Position numbers and translations under genes: made by a program. Source: an uncultured Prevotellaceae bacterium (GTDB taxonomy: Bacteria > Bacteroidota > Bacteroidia > Bacteroidales > Bacteroidaceae). Taken from it: a DNA stretch of 64,000 nucleotides. Where the stretch lies: positions 1 to 64,000 of the forward strand of contig CAMIYC010000007.1 of the NCBI GenBank assembly GCA_946402905.1, given 5' to 3'. Positions 29,801 through 37,460 of the stretch are shown here, one piece after another; within the stretch, counting starts at the first letter, position 1, and each line of letters opens with the position of its first letter. The notes beneath the pieces are model-generated. The model had not been told where the DNA came from, ran no database searches, and saw only the letters and a list, made by a program, of their open reading frames with translations.

Positions 29801-30000
29801 CCTATGCGCCAAGACTGAGAATCGGTACCTCCGACGTGGATGCCATCACAGAGACTACGTCGCTGACCGACGGCGAGGCCACCGTCTATTCACTCAACGG
29901 CATGAAGGTGGGCACCGTGAAGATCAGCCACGGCAGGGCCGACATCGGCCATCTGCCCAGCGGTGTGTATATTATTAACGGCAAAAAACTGATGAAATGA
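26833..30000 (+). CDS. Secreted C10 (streptopain-family) protease with T9SS type A tail
   Basis: A 1055-residue exported protease. Signal peptide at about 1-20; Spi-like prodomain at about 22-125; C10 domain at about 135-385, with the nucleophile in TGCVATAFAQ and the His in GGHAFICDG, followed by HINWGWGG; then several beta-sandwich modules to about 820; a module at about 830-985 (WETIVLPFA to FRAYFSV) often seen in Prevotella surface proteins; and the tail VYSLNGMKV...LPSGVYIINGKKLMK, a type A T9SS sorting signal. It differs from the two minus-strand paralogues, which end in dockerins. It has its own promoter and overlaps the next small gene by 4 nt. Export would depend on the SprA system encoded upstream. 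Confidence 0.9.
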   Translation: MKKTLLCLVTSLLFSLSLEATPVSRQQAQAIARNFLMERGAQVGQIRATHKSMAKAKADGSQPYYVFNNGANDGFVIVAGDDRAPQVLGYSLTGNFGEEDVPQNVSAWLDEYAAQIEDLADGRPAVRRVSQGTELARISISPLVMSHWNQYAPYFNSTPKVGTRQCLTGCVATAFAQVMKYHEWPKSETTVVPGYEWNGSTLADLPATKFDWANMLYDYQGGGNASAGCNDPDINQEAVARLMVYCGYAVQASYGTGSTGAPTAQIPDAMKNYFGYKGNISYVSRSNYSTADWEALIYNEIYNGRPVIYSGNTPSGGGHAFICDGYGEDGYYHINWGWGGMSDGYYLLSILEPGEQGAGGSNDGYSHSQGAVIGIQPGASDEAAVTGPCLKILDFILKDYDATDIATHGPSWFGVGFDLQGLMDGNHQLNAQLLQDGVVKYEGTPIEQDLNKGYYWGRIITRRFFTNQTLADGTYEVRLVCRMVEDGKEYEWVPCLESEKYKNEVTISGNTVTYSNAKLSPQITCRSFSTPFVIYVNNITNGVATLINQGSINYQDKVYLWVNGNLEVSDMAYIDAGETIDMSFAFTPTTTGANSVKITTDASGSDIIYEGSINVSEVDASAAYNLELTAWKIDNLDTESGKICGGTVSGTMTVTNTGNYTYSGDIAIGYIGGGFIGWSPRNHTLAAGESVELEYTVDNATLGSNYRLVCWEGENRDKEIGKTPSYELVAGGYTYWTADGTSKTKAVSTDAITIVDNALAVKFFTNPTGSVTPNSNPNTLYYVSGTVPSGLDGKNVVVNGQTDHIAFSDGYSFYVPAAFTAAQATYSRVPRLGANGSSGWETIVLPFAAQKAFNQTDGKQIYWFVDRNDDGKDFWLKSFAYTDGEAAYFDFVKDIRANVPYIIATPGDKWGSQYDLRNKTIAFTAEKVSIPQTSKLKAMTSTFDFVGLCESQHVSGYVLDETGRYFDLQDNVSLDAFRAYFSVDAGSPAAYAPRLRIGTSDVDAITETTSLTDGEATVYSLNGMKVGTVKISHGRADIGHLPSGVYIINGKKLMK

Positions 30001-30197
30001 TGAAAAAGACCTATATAGCCCCGGCTACTGACATCTGCGCCTGCCTGCCCCGCGAATTCATGTTCGGAGCCATGGACATGAGCGACCCGGGCTTCAACAA
30101 GGCAGGAAGATTCAGCAATTACACTTATTTTGGCAACGAAGAAGAAAAAGAAGAGCGAATACTTTTCAAGTCCACGCCAAAACTATGGGAAGAATAG
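29997..30197 (+). CDS. Small uncharacterised protein coupled to the C10 protease
   Basis: A 66-residue protein whose ATG overlaps the protease stop (ATGA). The N-terminus, MMKKTYIAPATDICACL, follows a K-K-x-Y-x-A-P pattern seen at the start of many short Bacteroidales proteins of unknown function. The middle (FMFGAMDMSDPGFN) is mildly hydrophobic, and the end is rich in Glu and Lys. It has two cysteines in CAC and no clear signal peptide or membrane helix. The position directly after a C10 protease recalls streptococcal spi after speB, but no sequence relation to Spi or to Bacteroides C10 inhibitors is evident. Function unknown. Confidence 0.65.
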   Translation: MMKKTYIAPATDICACLPREFMFGAMDMSDPGFNKAGRFSNYTYFGNEEEKEERILFKSTPKLWEE

Positions 30198-30201
30198 TCA
30201 C

Positions 30202-30235
30202 ACTGACGGAGGCGGGACACCCCGTCTCCGTCAGT
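30202..30235. terminator. Strong 15-bp hairpin without T run
   Basis: Bases 30202-30216 pair with 30221-30235 over a 4-nt loop, with a single G-U wobble. No T run follows on either strand. It lies between the small protein gene and the porin gene, so it may be a terminator, an RNA-processing site or a stabiliser of the upstream mRNA. Confidence 0.5.
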
Positions 30236-30271
30236 CACTGAAATAACACATATAACAAAAAAGAGAGAACA

Positions 30272-31768
30272 GTGAGAAAATATCTTTTCTGGTTGCTGCT
30301 TGGACTGCCGCTCATGGCCCAGGCACAACGGTGGCTGACACTCGACAGTTGCCGGGCCATGGCTCTGCGTAACAACAAGCAGACACGTGTGGCGGAGGTG
30401 AAAAAAGAGGTGGCAGCCAACCTGAGACAGTCGGCACGTACCAAGTACCTGCCCCACGTGAGTGCGGTAGCCACTTACCAATACACCAGCAGACCCGTCA
30501 GTCTGCTCAGTGACGATCAAAAAGCCTCCTTCCCACAGATGGGCACCGCCATAGGCAGCTCCCTGCAACAGAGCTTGCCTGGCGTGATGACACAACTCCC
30601 GCCGCAGACCATGCAAGCCCTGGGACAGATGGGACTGTCGCCAGAGACCATCAACCTGCTCGCCGGACAGGGCATCGGCAAACTCACCGAAATGCTCAAC
30701 GCCTTCGGCCACGAACTGGTGGATGCCTTCGACACCGACACACGCAACCTATGGGCGGGCTCCATCCTGTTCACGCAGCCTCTGTACATGGGCGGCAGTA
30801 TCACCGCGCTCAACAGAATGGCTGACATCGAGGAGCAAATGGCTGCCAATACCGCCGAGGCACGCCGCCAGACCACGCTCTACGAGATCGACCTGGCCTA
30901 CTGGCAAGTAGTGACCCTGCACCACAAGCGCCAACTGGCAGAGAGTTACCTGGAAGTGCTGAAAAAGCTGGAGTCGGATGTCGACAAGATGATCCAGCAG
31001 GGAGTGGCCACCAAGAGCGACGGCCTGAGCGTAAGCGTCAAGGTGAACGAAGCCGAGATGGCCGTCATGAGGGCAAGCGACGGACAGACCCTCTCGAAAA
31101 TGCTGCTTTGTCAGCTCTGCGGCCTGCCCATCAGCGAACAAGTGACGCTGGCCGATGAGGCTAAAGAAGCCATCGACGTGGCACCGCTCCCAGCACAGCC
31201 CGATGTGGAGCAAGCCTTCGCCAACCGCCCGGAACTGAAGCTACTGCAAAACATGGTCGACATGTCTCAGGAGAGCACCCACCTGCTGAAGGCTGGCAAC
31301 CTGCCACAGGTGGCCCTGACCGGCGGCTATGCCCTGAGCAATCCCAACGTCCTCAACGGTTTCCACAGGCGTTTCGGAGGCTTCTTTCATGTCGGTGTGA
31401 CCGCACGTATCCCCGTCTGGAACTGGGGCGATGTGAAGTATAAGGTGCGGGCCTCCAAAGCGGCCACCACCATCGCCCGGCTGGAACTGGACGACGCCCG
31501 CGAGAAGGTGGAACTGCAGGTGAACCAGAACCGCTTCCGTGTCAGCGAAGCCTACAAGAAGCTGTCGCTGGCCGAGAAAAGCATAGAGCGGGCCGACGAG
31601 AATCTGCGGATAGCCAACTTAGGTTTCCAGGAGGGCGTCATCACACTGACCACCGTGATGGAAGCCCAGACGGCCTGGCTGCAGGCCCGGACACAAAAAA
31701 TAGACGCCGAGATAGACATCCGCATCAGTCAAGTGGAACTGCAGAAGTCGCTCGGTATCCTGCAATAG
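30272..31768 (+). CDS. TolC-family outer-membrane efflux protein
   Basis: A 498-residue outer-membrane porin of the TolC/OEP family, the exit duct for RND or ABC export systems. Residues 1-18 are a signal peptide (MRKYLFWLLLGLPLMAQAQ, with cleavage after AQA). Two OEP repeats of long amphipathic helices follow, with the conserved ITLTTVMEAQTAWLQA segment near the end. A Gln/Pro-rich insert at about 85-130 departs from the typical pattern. The start is GTG, since no ATG fits the signal peptide. No membrane-fusion or pump subunit is adjacent, so its partners are encoded elsewhere. It follows the small protein gene after 75 bp that contain a strong hairpin. Confidence 0.88.
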   Translation: MRKYLFWLLLGLPLMAQAQRWLTLDSCRAMALRNNKQTRVAEVKKEVAANLRQSARTKYLPHVSAVATYQYTSRPVSLLSDDQKASFPQMGTAIGSSLQQSLPGVMTQLPPQTMQALGQMGLSPETINLLAGQGIGKLTEMLNAFGHELVDAFDTDTRNLWAGSILFTQPLYMGGSITALNRMADIEEQMAANTAEARRQTTLYEIDLAYWQVVTLHHKRQLAESYLEVLKKLESDVDKMIQQGVATKSDGLSVSVKVNEAEMAVMRASDGQTLSKMLLCQLCGLPISEQVTLADEAKEAIDVAPLPAQPDVEQAFANRPELKLLQNMVDMSQESTHLLKAGNLPQVALTGGYALSNPNVLNGFHRRFGGFFHVGVTARIPVWNWGDVKYKVRASKAATTIARLELDDAREKVELQVNQNRFRVSEAYKKLSLAEKSIERADENLRIANLGFQEGVITLTTVMEAQTAWLQARTQKIDAEIDIRISQVELQKSLGILQ

Positions 31769-31771
31769 CCA

Positions 31772-31851
31772 CCGGATAACCCGGAAATCCCGGAAATCCC
31801 GGAAAACCCGGAAATCCCGGATAACCCGGATAACCCGAATAACCCGGAAAA
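31772..31851. repeat. 9-bp tandem repeat filling a convergent gene gap
   Basis: About nine copies of a 9-bp unit, CCCGGAAAT with AT/TA variants, run from 31772 to 31851. The array starts 4 bp after the porin stop and ends exactly where the stop codon of the convergent oxidoreductase begins. No spacers are present, so it is not a CRISPR. Confidence 0.92.
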
Positions 31852-32835
31852 TCAGAAATCATCCATCGGATATCGCACCCCCCACTTGCGGCGCAGGTCG
31901 TCCATCAGGCCCATGATATAGAGGGTCTCGTCGAGCGGCATCTGAGGCGGTTCTGTCAGGCCCGCGGCAATGGCGTCACGGCAGGCCATAAACTCATACT
32001 CATAACCCGTGATCTGCCGGGGCACAGCCACTTCGCTCACAAACTCACGGTCGCGGGTGTTGAGACGCACCCGCTGTGGGTTGTTGATGTTGTCGACGAT
32101 GATATTGCCCTCGGTGCCGGCTATCACACCGATATTGTCGCCCACGCAGCAGGCCGACGACTGCACGTTGGCCAGCATGCCATTCTCGAAGGTGAAGGAT
32201 ATGGCATTGGTCAGATCCATCCCCGTATCCGACTTCACGCACTGTGAGTCGATATGGACAATGGGGGAATCGCAAAACATCCGCACGAAATTGATGGCAT
32301 AGACTCCCAGGTCGAGCAAGGCGCCTCCACACAGGTCGGGGCGCATGATGCGCGGCTTGTTGCCCATGCTATAGCCCAGGGTGGCAGTGATGAGGCGAGG
32401 AATGCCGATACAGCCGTCGGCGATCAGCTGGCGGATGGTCTGCACAACAGGCTGGTAGCGTGTCCAGATGGCCTCGGCCAGAAACACCTTGCGCTCGCGT
32501 GACAGGTCGACGATGTCCTGACTCTGACGCAGATTGGCCATAAAAGCCTTCTCCACCAGACAGGGTTTGCCTTTCATGAGTGCCTCGCGCGTGACATCAT
32601 AATGGTGAGAATGGGGCGTGCCCACATACACGAGGTCGACCTCCGGGTCGTCGAGCATCTCTGAATAAGAGCCATAGCAGCGAGGGATATCCCATTCTGC
32701 GGCAAAAGCCCTCGCGGTGTCCATACTGCGTGAGGCGACGGCATAACAGGTGATGCCATCTACGTCTTTCAATGTCAGGGCGGCCTTACGGGCTATCCAC
32801 CCCGTACTGATTATACCTACTTTAAATTCTTTCAT
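31852..32835 (-). CDS. Gfo/Idh/MocA-family oxidoreductase
   Basis: A 327-residue NAD(P)-dependent dehydrogenase. The N-terminal Rossmann fold begins KVGIISTGWIA. The catalytic-motif position reads EKA rather than the usual EKP. The C-terminal alpha/beta domain has GGALLDLGVYAI. Members oxidise or reduce sugars, inositols or dihydrodiols; the sequence is closest in style to the dihydrodiol dehydrogenase-like branch, but the substrate is unknown. I chose the ATG at 32835. A longer frame back to 33132 overlaps the upstream gene, but its extra 99 residues look like translated spacer. The gene has its own promoter. Confidence 0.85.
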   Translation of the reverse strand: MKEFKVGIISTGWIARKAALTLKDVDGITCYAVASRSMDTARAFAAEWDIPRCYGSYSEMLDDPEVDLVYVGTPHSHHYDVTREALMKGKPCLVEKAFMANLRQSQDIVDLSRERKVFLAEAIWTRYQPVVQTIRQLIADGCIGIPRLITATLGYSMGNKPRIMRPDLCGGALLDLGVYAINFVRMFCDSPIVHIDSQCVKSDTGMDLTNAISFTFENGMLANVQSSACCVGDNIGVIAGTEGNIIVDNINNPQRVRLNTRDREFVSEVAVPRQITGYEYEFMACRDAIAAGLTEPPQMPLDETLYIMGLMDDLRRKWGVRYPMDDF

Positions 32836-32873
32836 AGAGTGTTGATTGGATTTAACGTACAAAGACTTTCGGA

Positions 32874-32904
32874 CAAAATTACACAAATTTAAGGAATTCA
32901 CAAA
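32874..32904 (-). promoter_or_regulatory. Promoter of the Gfo/Idh/MocA gene
   Basis: On the minus strand TTTG (32901-32904), a 19-nt spacer and TAATTTTG (32874-32881) fit the consensus, 38 nt before the ATG at 32835. This supports the short form of the protein. The rest of the 293-bp spacer up to 33128 shows nothing else clear. Confidence 0.6.
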
Positions 32905-33128
32905 GACAACTCCGCAAAAAGTTAATACGCTGCTGTCAAACTGTCTCGCGCCCCATCGTGTTATAAAACCTGCAGTCATCAAGAATGTGAATCTCCCACA
33001 TTGAAACTCACTCTCTATCGCTGTCTCCACCAATTCACTGGATATTGCAAAGGTTACGAAAATGGCAATTTGTCTTGTCTGGCACAAGAAAAAGAATAAT
33101 AGTTGAATAGGGAAAAGGGCGTGACCCA

Positions 33129-34127
33129 TCATTCATAAGACAGATAGGGTGCGAGGCGGTCGATCAGCTCCTGAGGAAACTCCGGTAGCAGACGGAGCTG
33201 GGAGATGTCGTGAATGGGCCCTTTCAAACGACGATACCGCTCTATCGCACGGGCTTGGTTGATACTGACATAAGGGTGCTTGTAGAGCTGTGACCCCTTC
33301 AGTACATTGACCTGTATCTTACGCAGCTGAGTGGCATCTACATCAAAGTAAGGAAGTGCCTCCTCTGGAAAGCCTTCAATCTCCAACAACTGACGCACGT
33401 CGTAAAACCCGCCCAGCTGCTCGCGGTATCTCACGATGCGACGGGCAAAATAGGAACCGATGCCAGGCACCTTGCGCAGCTGAGTGGTGTCGGCTGTAGA
33501 CAGGCTGATATGCTCGCCCTCTCTCAGCTTCACCGGATAGAGCAGCGTGTCGCGCACATAGCCCGCATCACCGGGATATCCGGATGAACCGGAATATCCG
33601 GACGAACCGGGATATCCGGATGAACCGGTTCGGCCTGACGACCGGGGGTGCCGGGATGTACCATTGCCTCTCCTGCCATAGACCTCAGAGGCGGGCAGAT
33701 AATCACGCCCGATGCGGATATACGGTGCAAGCTCGCGGTACTGACCTGCAGTCAGGCCGTACAAACGAGCGAAATCCTCAGGACGCGAATAGACACCCCC
33801 TTGTGCGCGGTAGCGATAGATATTGCGCACCTGCCAAGGCTGCAAACCAAGGCGAAGCAACTGGGTGCTGTCGGCCGTATTAGGGTCGAAAGGAAACAGC
33901 TCCGCACGTCGCCCTTCCACAGCATAATAGGAAGAGGATGCCCCAGAGGTACTGTCGGACGCCGCGCCGGGAACACTTTCATCACCACTGCCTACCACTG
34001 GGGTCTCGCTGTTGCAACGCCCCAGGAGAAAAACAGCACCAGCCGAGAGTACAGCCACCGTCAAGGCTACGATCAGCACACGCCTGTCGGACTTCTGAAA
34101 ATAGAAAAACTCCTTGAAAAATCCCAT
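33129..34127 (-). CDS. Membrane-anchored helix-hairpin-helix (ComEA-like) protein
   Basis: A 332-residue protein with one N-terminal membrane helix (about 18-36), so the rest is probably periplasmic. It then has several ComEA-like helix-hairpin-helix units: FDPNTADSTQLLRLGL, LSTADTTQLRKVPGIGSYFARRI, and two more toward the end (VDATQLRKI..., PYVSINQARAI...). Such units usually bind DNA without sequence specificity, as in DNA uptake. Between units lies a Gly/Ser/Tyr/Pro linker (about 170-190) built from the hexapeptide GSSGYP/S, encoded by an 18-bp tandem repeat. It lies 39 bp after an NSS transporter gene and may share its transcript. Its role is unproven. Confidence 0.75.
   Translation of the reverse strand: MGFFKEFFYFQKSDRRVLIVALTVAVLSAGAVFLLGRCNSETPVVGSGDESVPGAASDSTSGASSSYYAVEGRRAELFPFDPNTADSTQLLRLGLQPWQVRNIYRYRAQGGVYSRPEDFARLYGLTAGQYRELAPYIRIGRDYLPASEVYGRRGNGTSRHPRSSGRTGSSGYPGSSGYSGSSGYPGDAGYVRDTLLYPVKLREGEHISLSTADTTQLRKVPGIGSYFARRIVRYREQLGGFYDVRQLLEIEGFPEEALPYFDVDATQLRKIQVNVLKGSQLYKHPYVSINQARAIERYRRLKGPIHDISQLRLLPEFPQELIDRLAPYLSYE
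33571..33624 (-). repeat. In-frame 18-bp tandem repeat
   Basis: Three 18-bp copies, each with a CCGGATAT- or CCGGAATAT-like core, encode the SSGYPG-type hexapeptide linker of the helix-hairpin-helix protein. Because the period is a multiple of three, copy-number change would lengthen or shorten the linker without a frameshift. Confidence 0.85.
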
Positions 34128-34166
34128 CTCCCTACTGTCTTGATTAGTTTTTGTAATATGCCAAGG

Positions 34167-35525
34167 TTATATCACCCCCAGTTGGTGTAAAAAGACTGCC
34201 AAGATACACGCGGGACACACAAAACGGATCAGCACCATGTAGACATTGATGAGACTCCCACGCATCGTGCCCCAGTTGGTGAGTTGATCATGCACCACCT
34301 GTCGTGGGATGTACCAACCCACAAAAAGGCAAGTGAGAAAAGAGCCTAACGGAAGGAGCACTTGCGCCGTCAGACCATCGCAGAAGCCCAGTATATTCTG
34401 CCCCCACAGGCGGATATGGCCGAGGCTGCCATTGGACAAGGAACACAGCACACCGATGACACCGCATGCCAGGGTGACCACCCATGCGCCATGCTTGCGA
34501 CTCACGCGCATCTCCTCATGAAAAAACGCCGTGCCGATCTCATGCATAGAGATGGTGGAAGTGAGGGCAGCAAGAGCGAGCAGGAAATAAAAGAGCACAG
34601 ACACCACGTGGCCGACGGCCGGAGCCCCGCCAAAGGCGCTCTGAAAGACGTTGGGCAAGGTGATGAAGATGAGCGACGGACCGCTGTCGGGACTGACCCC
34701 CACGGAAAAGGCTGCCGGAAAAATCATCAGGCCGGCAAGGATGGCGATCAGCGAGTCGAGCAAGGCAATCTGGCAAGCCGACTTCATCAAGTGTGTGTCG
34801 CGTCCGAAATAGGACGCATAGGTGCAAAGACACGCCGTGCCGAGGCTGAGCGAGAAGAACGCCTGCCCCAATGCCTCTAAAAACACGCTGTGAGTCAGTT
34901 TGGAGAAATCGGGCTTCATCAGGAAGACAACCCCCTTCATGGCTCCCGGCAGCAGGCATGAGGCCACAATCAGTATCAAGAGGAGAACCAGCAGGGTGGG
35001 CATCAACAATTTTGATGCGCGCTCTATACCATCGCGCACGCCACGCACCACCACCAAATGGGTGATCAGGATAAAGCCGACCGTCCATAGCGTAGGCCTC
35101 ACAGGATCGGAGGAAAAGGTCTCGAAATAATGTGTCACATACGAGGCATCGCCCTGCAACTGGCCAATGAGCGACGCCCACAGATATTGCAGGCACCAAC
35201 CTGCAATCACTGCATAAAACCCAAGGATGATCATCGAAGTGATCACGCCAAGATAACCTATCACGCGCCAGGGAGTACGCCCTGCCAGCTTGTTGTAGGC
35301 TCTGGCGGCATTCGACTGCGAGGACCTGCCGACGATAAACTCGGCCACCATGCCGGGAATGCCCAGAAGAAACACGCAGACAAGGTATATCAGGATAAAG
35401 GCAGCACCGCCATTCATGCCGGTCATATAGGGGAACCGCCATATATTGCCCAGCCCCACGGCACTCCCCGCCGTGGCCAGGATGATACCCATCCTGCTGC
35501 CGAAATTTGCTCTTTTTGTCTCCAT
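34167..35525 (-). CDS. NSS-family sodium-dependent transporter (copy 1)
   Basis: A 452-residue inner-membrane symporter of the neurotransmitter:sodium symporter (SNF) family, usually for amino acids. The hallmark TM1 segment GSAVGLGNIWRFPY, which contributes to the sodium and substrate sites, lies near residues 19-33. About 11 membrane segments follow, which fits the bacterial short type. It is a tandem paralogue of the upstream gene, 47 bp away, with matching motifs throughout. Substrate unknown; amino acids are most likely. It is followed after 39 bp by the helix-hairpin-helix gene. Confidence 0.9.
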   Translation of the reverse strand: METKRANFGSRMGIILATAGSAVGLGNIWRFPYMTGMNGGAAFILIYLVCVFLLGIPGMVAEFIVGRSSQSNAARAYNKLAGRTPWRVIGYLGVITSMIILGFYAVIAGWCLQYLWASLIGQLQGDASYVTHYFETFSSDPVRPTLWTVGFILITHLVVVRGVRDGIERASKLLMPTLLVLLLILIVASCLLPGAMKGVVFLMKPDFSKLTHSVFLEALGQAFFSLSLGTACLCTYASYFGRDTHLMKSACQIALLDSLIAILAGLMIFPAAFSVGVSPDSGPSLIFITLPNVFQSAFGGAPAVGHVVSVLFYFLLALAALTSTISMHEIGTAFFHEEMRVSRKHGAWVVTLACGVIGVLCSLSNGSLGHIRLWGQNILGFCDGLTAQVLLPLGSFLTCLFVGWYIPRQVVHDQLTNWGTMRGSLINVYMVLIRFVCPACILAVFLHQLGVI

Positions 35526-35572
35526 GAGTTTTTATGATGGTATTAAAATTCTGATTTCTCTACAAAATGTGC

Positions 35573-36937
35573 TCAAATCACTTGCAACTGATCCAGGAAC
35601 ACCAGCAAAATGCAAACCGGGCATATAAAACGCACACAGAACAGGTATATTCCAAACAAAGCCTTGCTCACTGTGCCCCGGTTGGTAAACTCATCATGCA
35701 CAATCTGGCGCGGGATATACCATCCCACAAACAGACAGGTGAGGAATCCGCCAATGGGCAGGAAAATCTGTCCGGTGACGAAATCGAAGATATCGAAGAG
35801 TGACATGCCAAACAGGCTCAGTCCGTCATAGGCTCCCAGCGAGAGCGAACAAAACACGCCGATGACACCACACGAGACAGTGACGATGGTGGCAGCCACC
35901 CGACGCGACAAATGAAATTCCTCCTGAAAGAAGGCCGTGCTCACCTCATGCAGCGAGATGAGTGAAGTGAGGGCAGCCAGCGACAGCAACAAATAGAACA
36001 AGACCGAGACGACAAAGCCCAGCACCGGCATGGAGTCGAAAGCCTGGAAAAACACATTGGGCAGGGTGATAAAGACCAAGGATGCGCCCGAGTCGGGACT
36101 GATGCCCACAGAGAAAGCCGCCGGGAAAATCATCAGGCCGGCGAGGATGGCCACAAAACAGTCGATGACGCTGATCTGCAAGGCTGAATTCATCAGATTG
36201 GTCTGCCGCGAGAAATACGACGCATACGTACAAAGACATCCCATAGCGATGCTCATGGAATAAAACGACTGCCCCAGGGCATCCAGGAAGACACTACTGT
36301 CGACCTTGGAAAAATCGGGCTTCAAAAGGAAAGAGATACCTTTATCGGCACCAGGCAGCATACATGACGCCACGACAATGACCAACAGCAGCACAAACAA
36401 GGTGGGCATCATCATCTTTGACGCCTTCTCGATGCCATTCTCCACACCGCGCACTATCACCACATGGGTGATAACGAGAAAGAGGAGTGCCCAAAACGCC
36501 GGCTTGACCGGGTCGGAGGTGAAGGTGGTGAAATAAGACTTCACATAGTCTGCATCGCCGTTCATCGAGCCTGTCAAAGCACCATAGACATACTCCAGGC
36601 ACCAGCCCGCCACCACACAATAATAGCAGGTGATGAGGAAACCCGTCATCACGCCCAGGAAACCTATCCACTTCCAAGGAGTGCCATTGGACAGCCGGGT
36701 ATACGCGCGGGCCGTGTTGGAAGCGCCATGACGGCCGATGATAAACTCATTGACCATGCACGGTATGCCCAGCAACAGCACACACACCACATAAATGATA
36801 ATAAATGCAGCACCACCATTCTGACCGGCTATATATGGAAAACGCCATACGTTGCCCAAACCTACGGCACTACCCGCCGTGGCCAGAATGACACCCAGTT
36901 TGCTCCCGAAATTTACCCTATCCGTATTTTGCGACAT
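35573..36937 (-). CDS. NSS-family sodium-dependent transporter (copy 2)
   Basis: A 454-residue NSS symporter with GSAVGLGNVWRFPY in TM1 and about 11 membrane segments. It is highly similar along its whole length to the downstream copy, including TPW(R/K)xxGxLGV and the last segment before the C-terminus. I chose the ATG at 36937, which gives the normal start MSQNTDRVNFGSKLG; an upstream ATG at 36970 adds 11 atypical residues. The pair presumably arose by tandem duplication. It is transcribed divergently from the VanZ-like gene, with a promoter region of about 130 bp between. Confidence 0.9.
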   Translation of the reverse strand: MSQNTDRVNFGSKLGVILATAGSAVGLGNVWRFPYIAGQNGGAAFIIIYVVCVLLLGIPCMVNEFIIGRHGASNTARAYTRLSNGTPWKWIGFLGVMTGFLITCYYCVVAGWCLEYVYGALTGSMNGDADYVKSYFTTFTSDPVKPAFWALLFLVITHVVIVRGVENGIEKASKMMMPTLFVLLLVIVVASCMLPGADKGISFLLKPDFSKVDSSVFLDALGQSFYSMSIAMGCLCTYASYFSRQTNLMNSALQISVIDCFVAILAGLMIFPAAFSVGISPDSGASLVFITLPNVFFQAFDSMPVLGFVVSVLFYLLLSLAALTSLISLHEVSTAFFQEEFHLSRRVAATIVTVSCGVIGVFCSLSLGAYDGLSLFGMSLFDIFDFVTGQIFLPIGGFLTCLFVGWYIPRQIVHDEFTNRGTVSKALFGIYLFCVRFICPVCILLVFLDQLQVI

Positions 36938-37011
36938 AATAATGTGATAAATGAACTGCGACACTGACAAAAGTCAATAAAAACAGTCAAAAATTGATAA
37001 AACGAGTATAA

Positions 37012-37046
37012 TTTGCCGCAAAATTATAAAAAACTATCTACTTTTG
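37012..37046 (+). promoter_or_regulatory. Promoter of the VanZ-like gene, overlapping a divergent -7 box
   Basis: TTTG (37012-37015), a 23-nt spacer and TACTTTTG (37039-37046) precede the VanZ-like ATG by 21 nt. On the minus strand TAATTTTG at 37019-37026 could be the -7 box for the NSS transporter operon, though its -33 element is unclear. The two signals overlap physically. Confidence 0.5.
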
Positions 37047-37067
37047 CAACTAAATTGTAAGTAGAAA

Positions 37068-37460
37068 ATGAAATATCTTTATCATCTGATTACAAAATAC
37101 CCTCTGTCAAGCTGTCTGATAGCGGTCATCTGGTATCTCTGTTTTTTCACACCGCCACACACCAAGCTCAACGAGGTGGACAACATCGACAAATGGACCC
37201 ACACCGCGATGTACCTGGGCACCTGCACCATCATCTGGATAGAGTATCTGCGACGCCACCAAAGGGTGGCATGGTGCAAAGCCGTCGCACTCGCATGGAT
37301 GGCGCCACTGCTCATGAGCGGCCTGATAGAACTGCTGCAAGCCTACTGCACCGACGGACGGAGAAGCGGGGAATGGCTGGACGTGGCGGCCAACTCCATC
37401 GGGGTGACGATGGGGCTGGTCATCGGTATTCTTCTGGCAAAGTATCGCGGAAAAGCTTGA
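37068..37460 (+). CDS. VanZ-like family membrane protein
   Basis: A 130-residue protein with about four membrane helices. The conserved VanZ-like pattern is visible: DKWTHTAMYLG after TM1, and an acidic ELLQAY segment leading to GEWLDVAANSIGVTMG near the end. VanZ in enterococci gives low-level teicoplanin resistance, but most relatives, this one included, have no known function. The 3' end overlaps the convergent CYTH gene by 41 bp. It has its own promoter. Confidence 0.85.
   Translation: MKYLYHLITKYPLSSCLIAVIWYLCFFTPPHTKLNEVDNIDKWTHTAMYLGTCTIIWIEYLRRHQRVAWCKAVALAWMAPLLMSGLIELLQAYCTDGRRSGEWLDVAANSIGVTMGLVIGILLAKYRGKA

Noticed and set aside
31772..31851. CRISPR-like array
   Set aside because: The 9-bp units are contiguous, with no unique spacers and no cas genes. 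The same holds for the repeats at 39300-39376 and 58098-58162.
32836..33132. 99-residue N-terminal extension of the Gfo/Idh/MocA protein, with an ATGA overlap to the upstream gene
   Set aside because: The overlap is attractive, but the extension lacks any family similarity and covers a good promoter at 32874-32904. The normal family start is at 32835.
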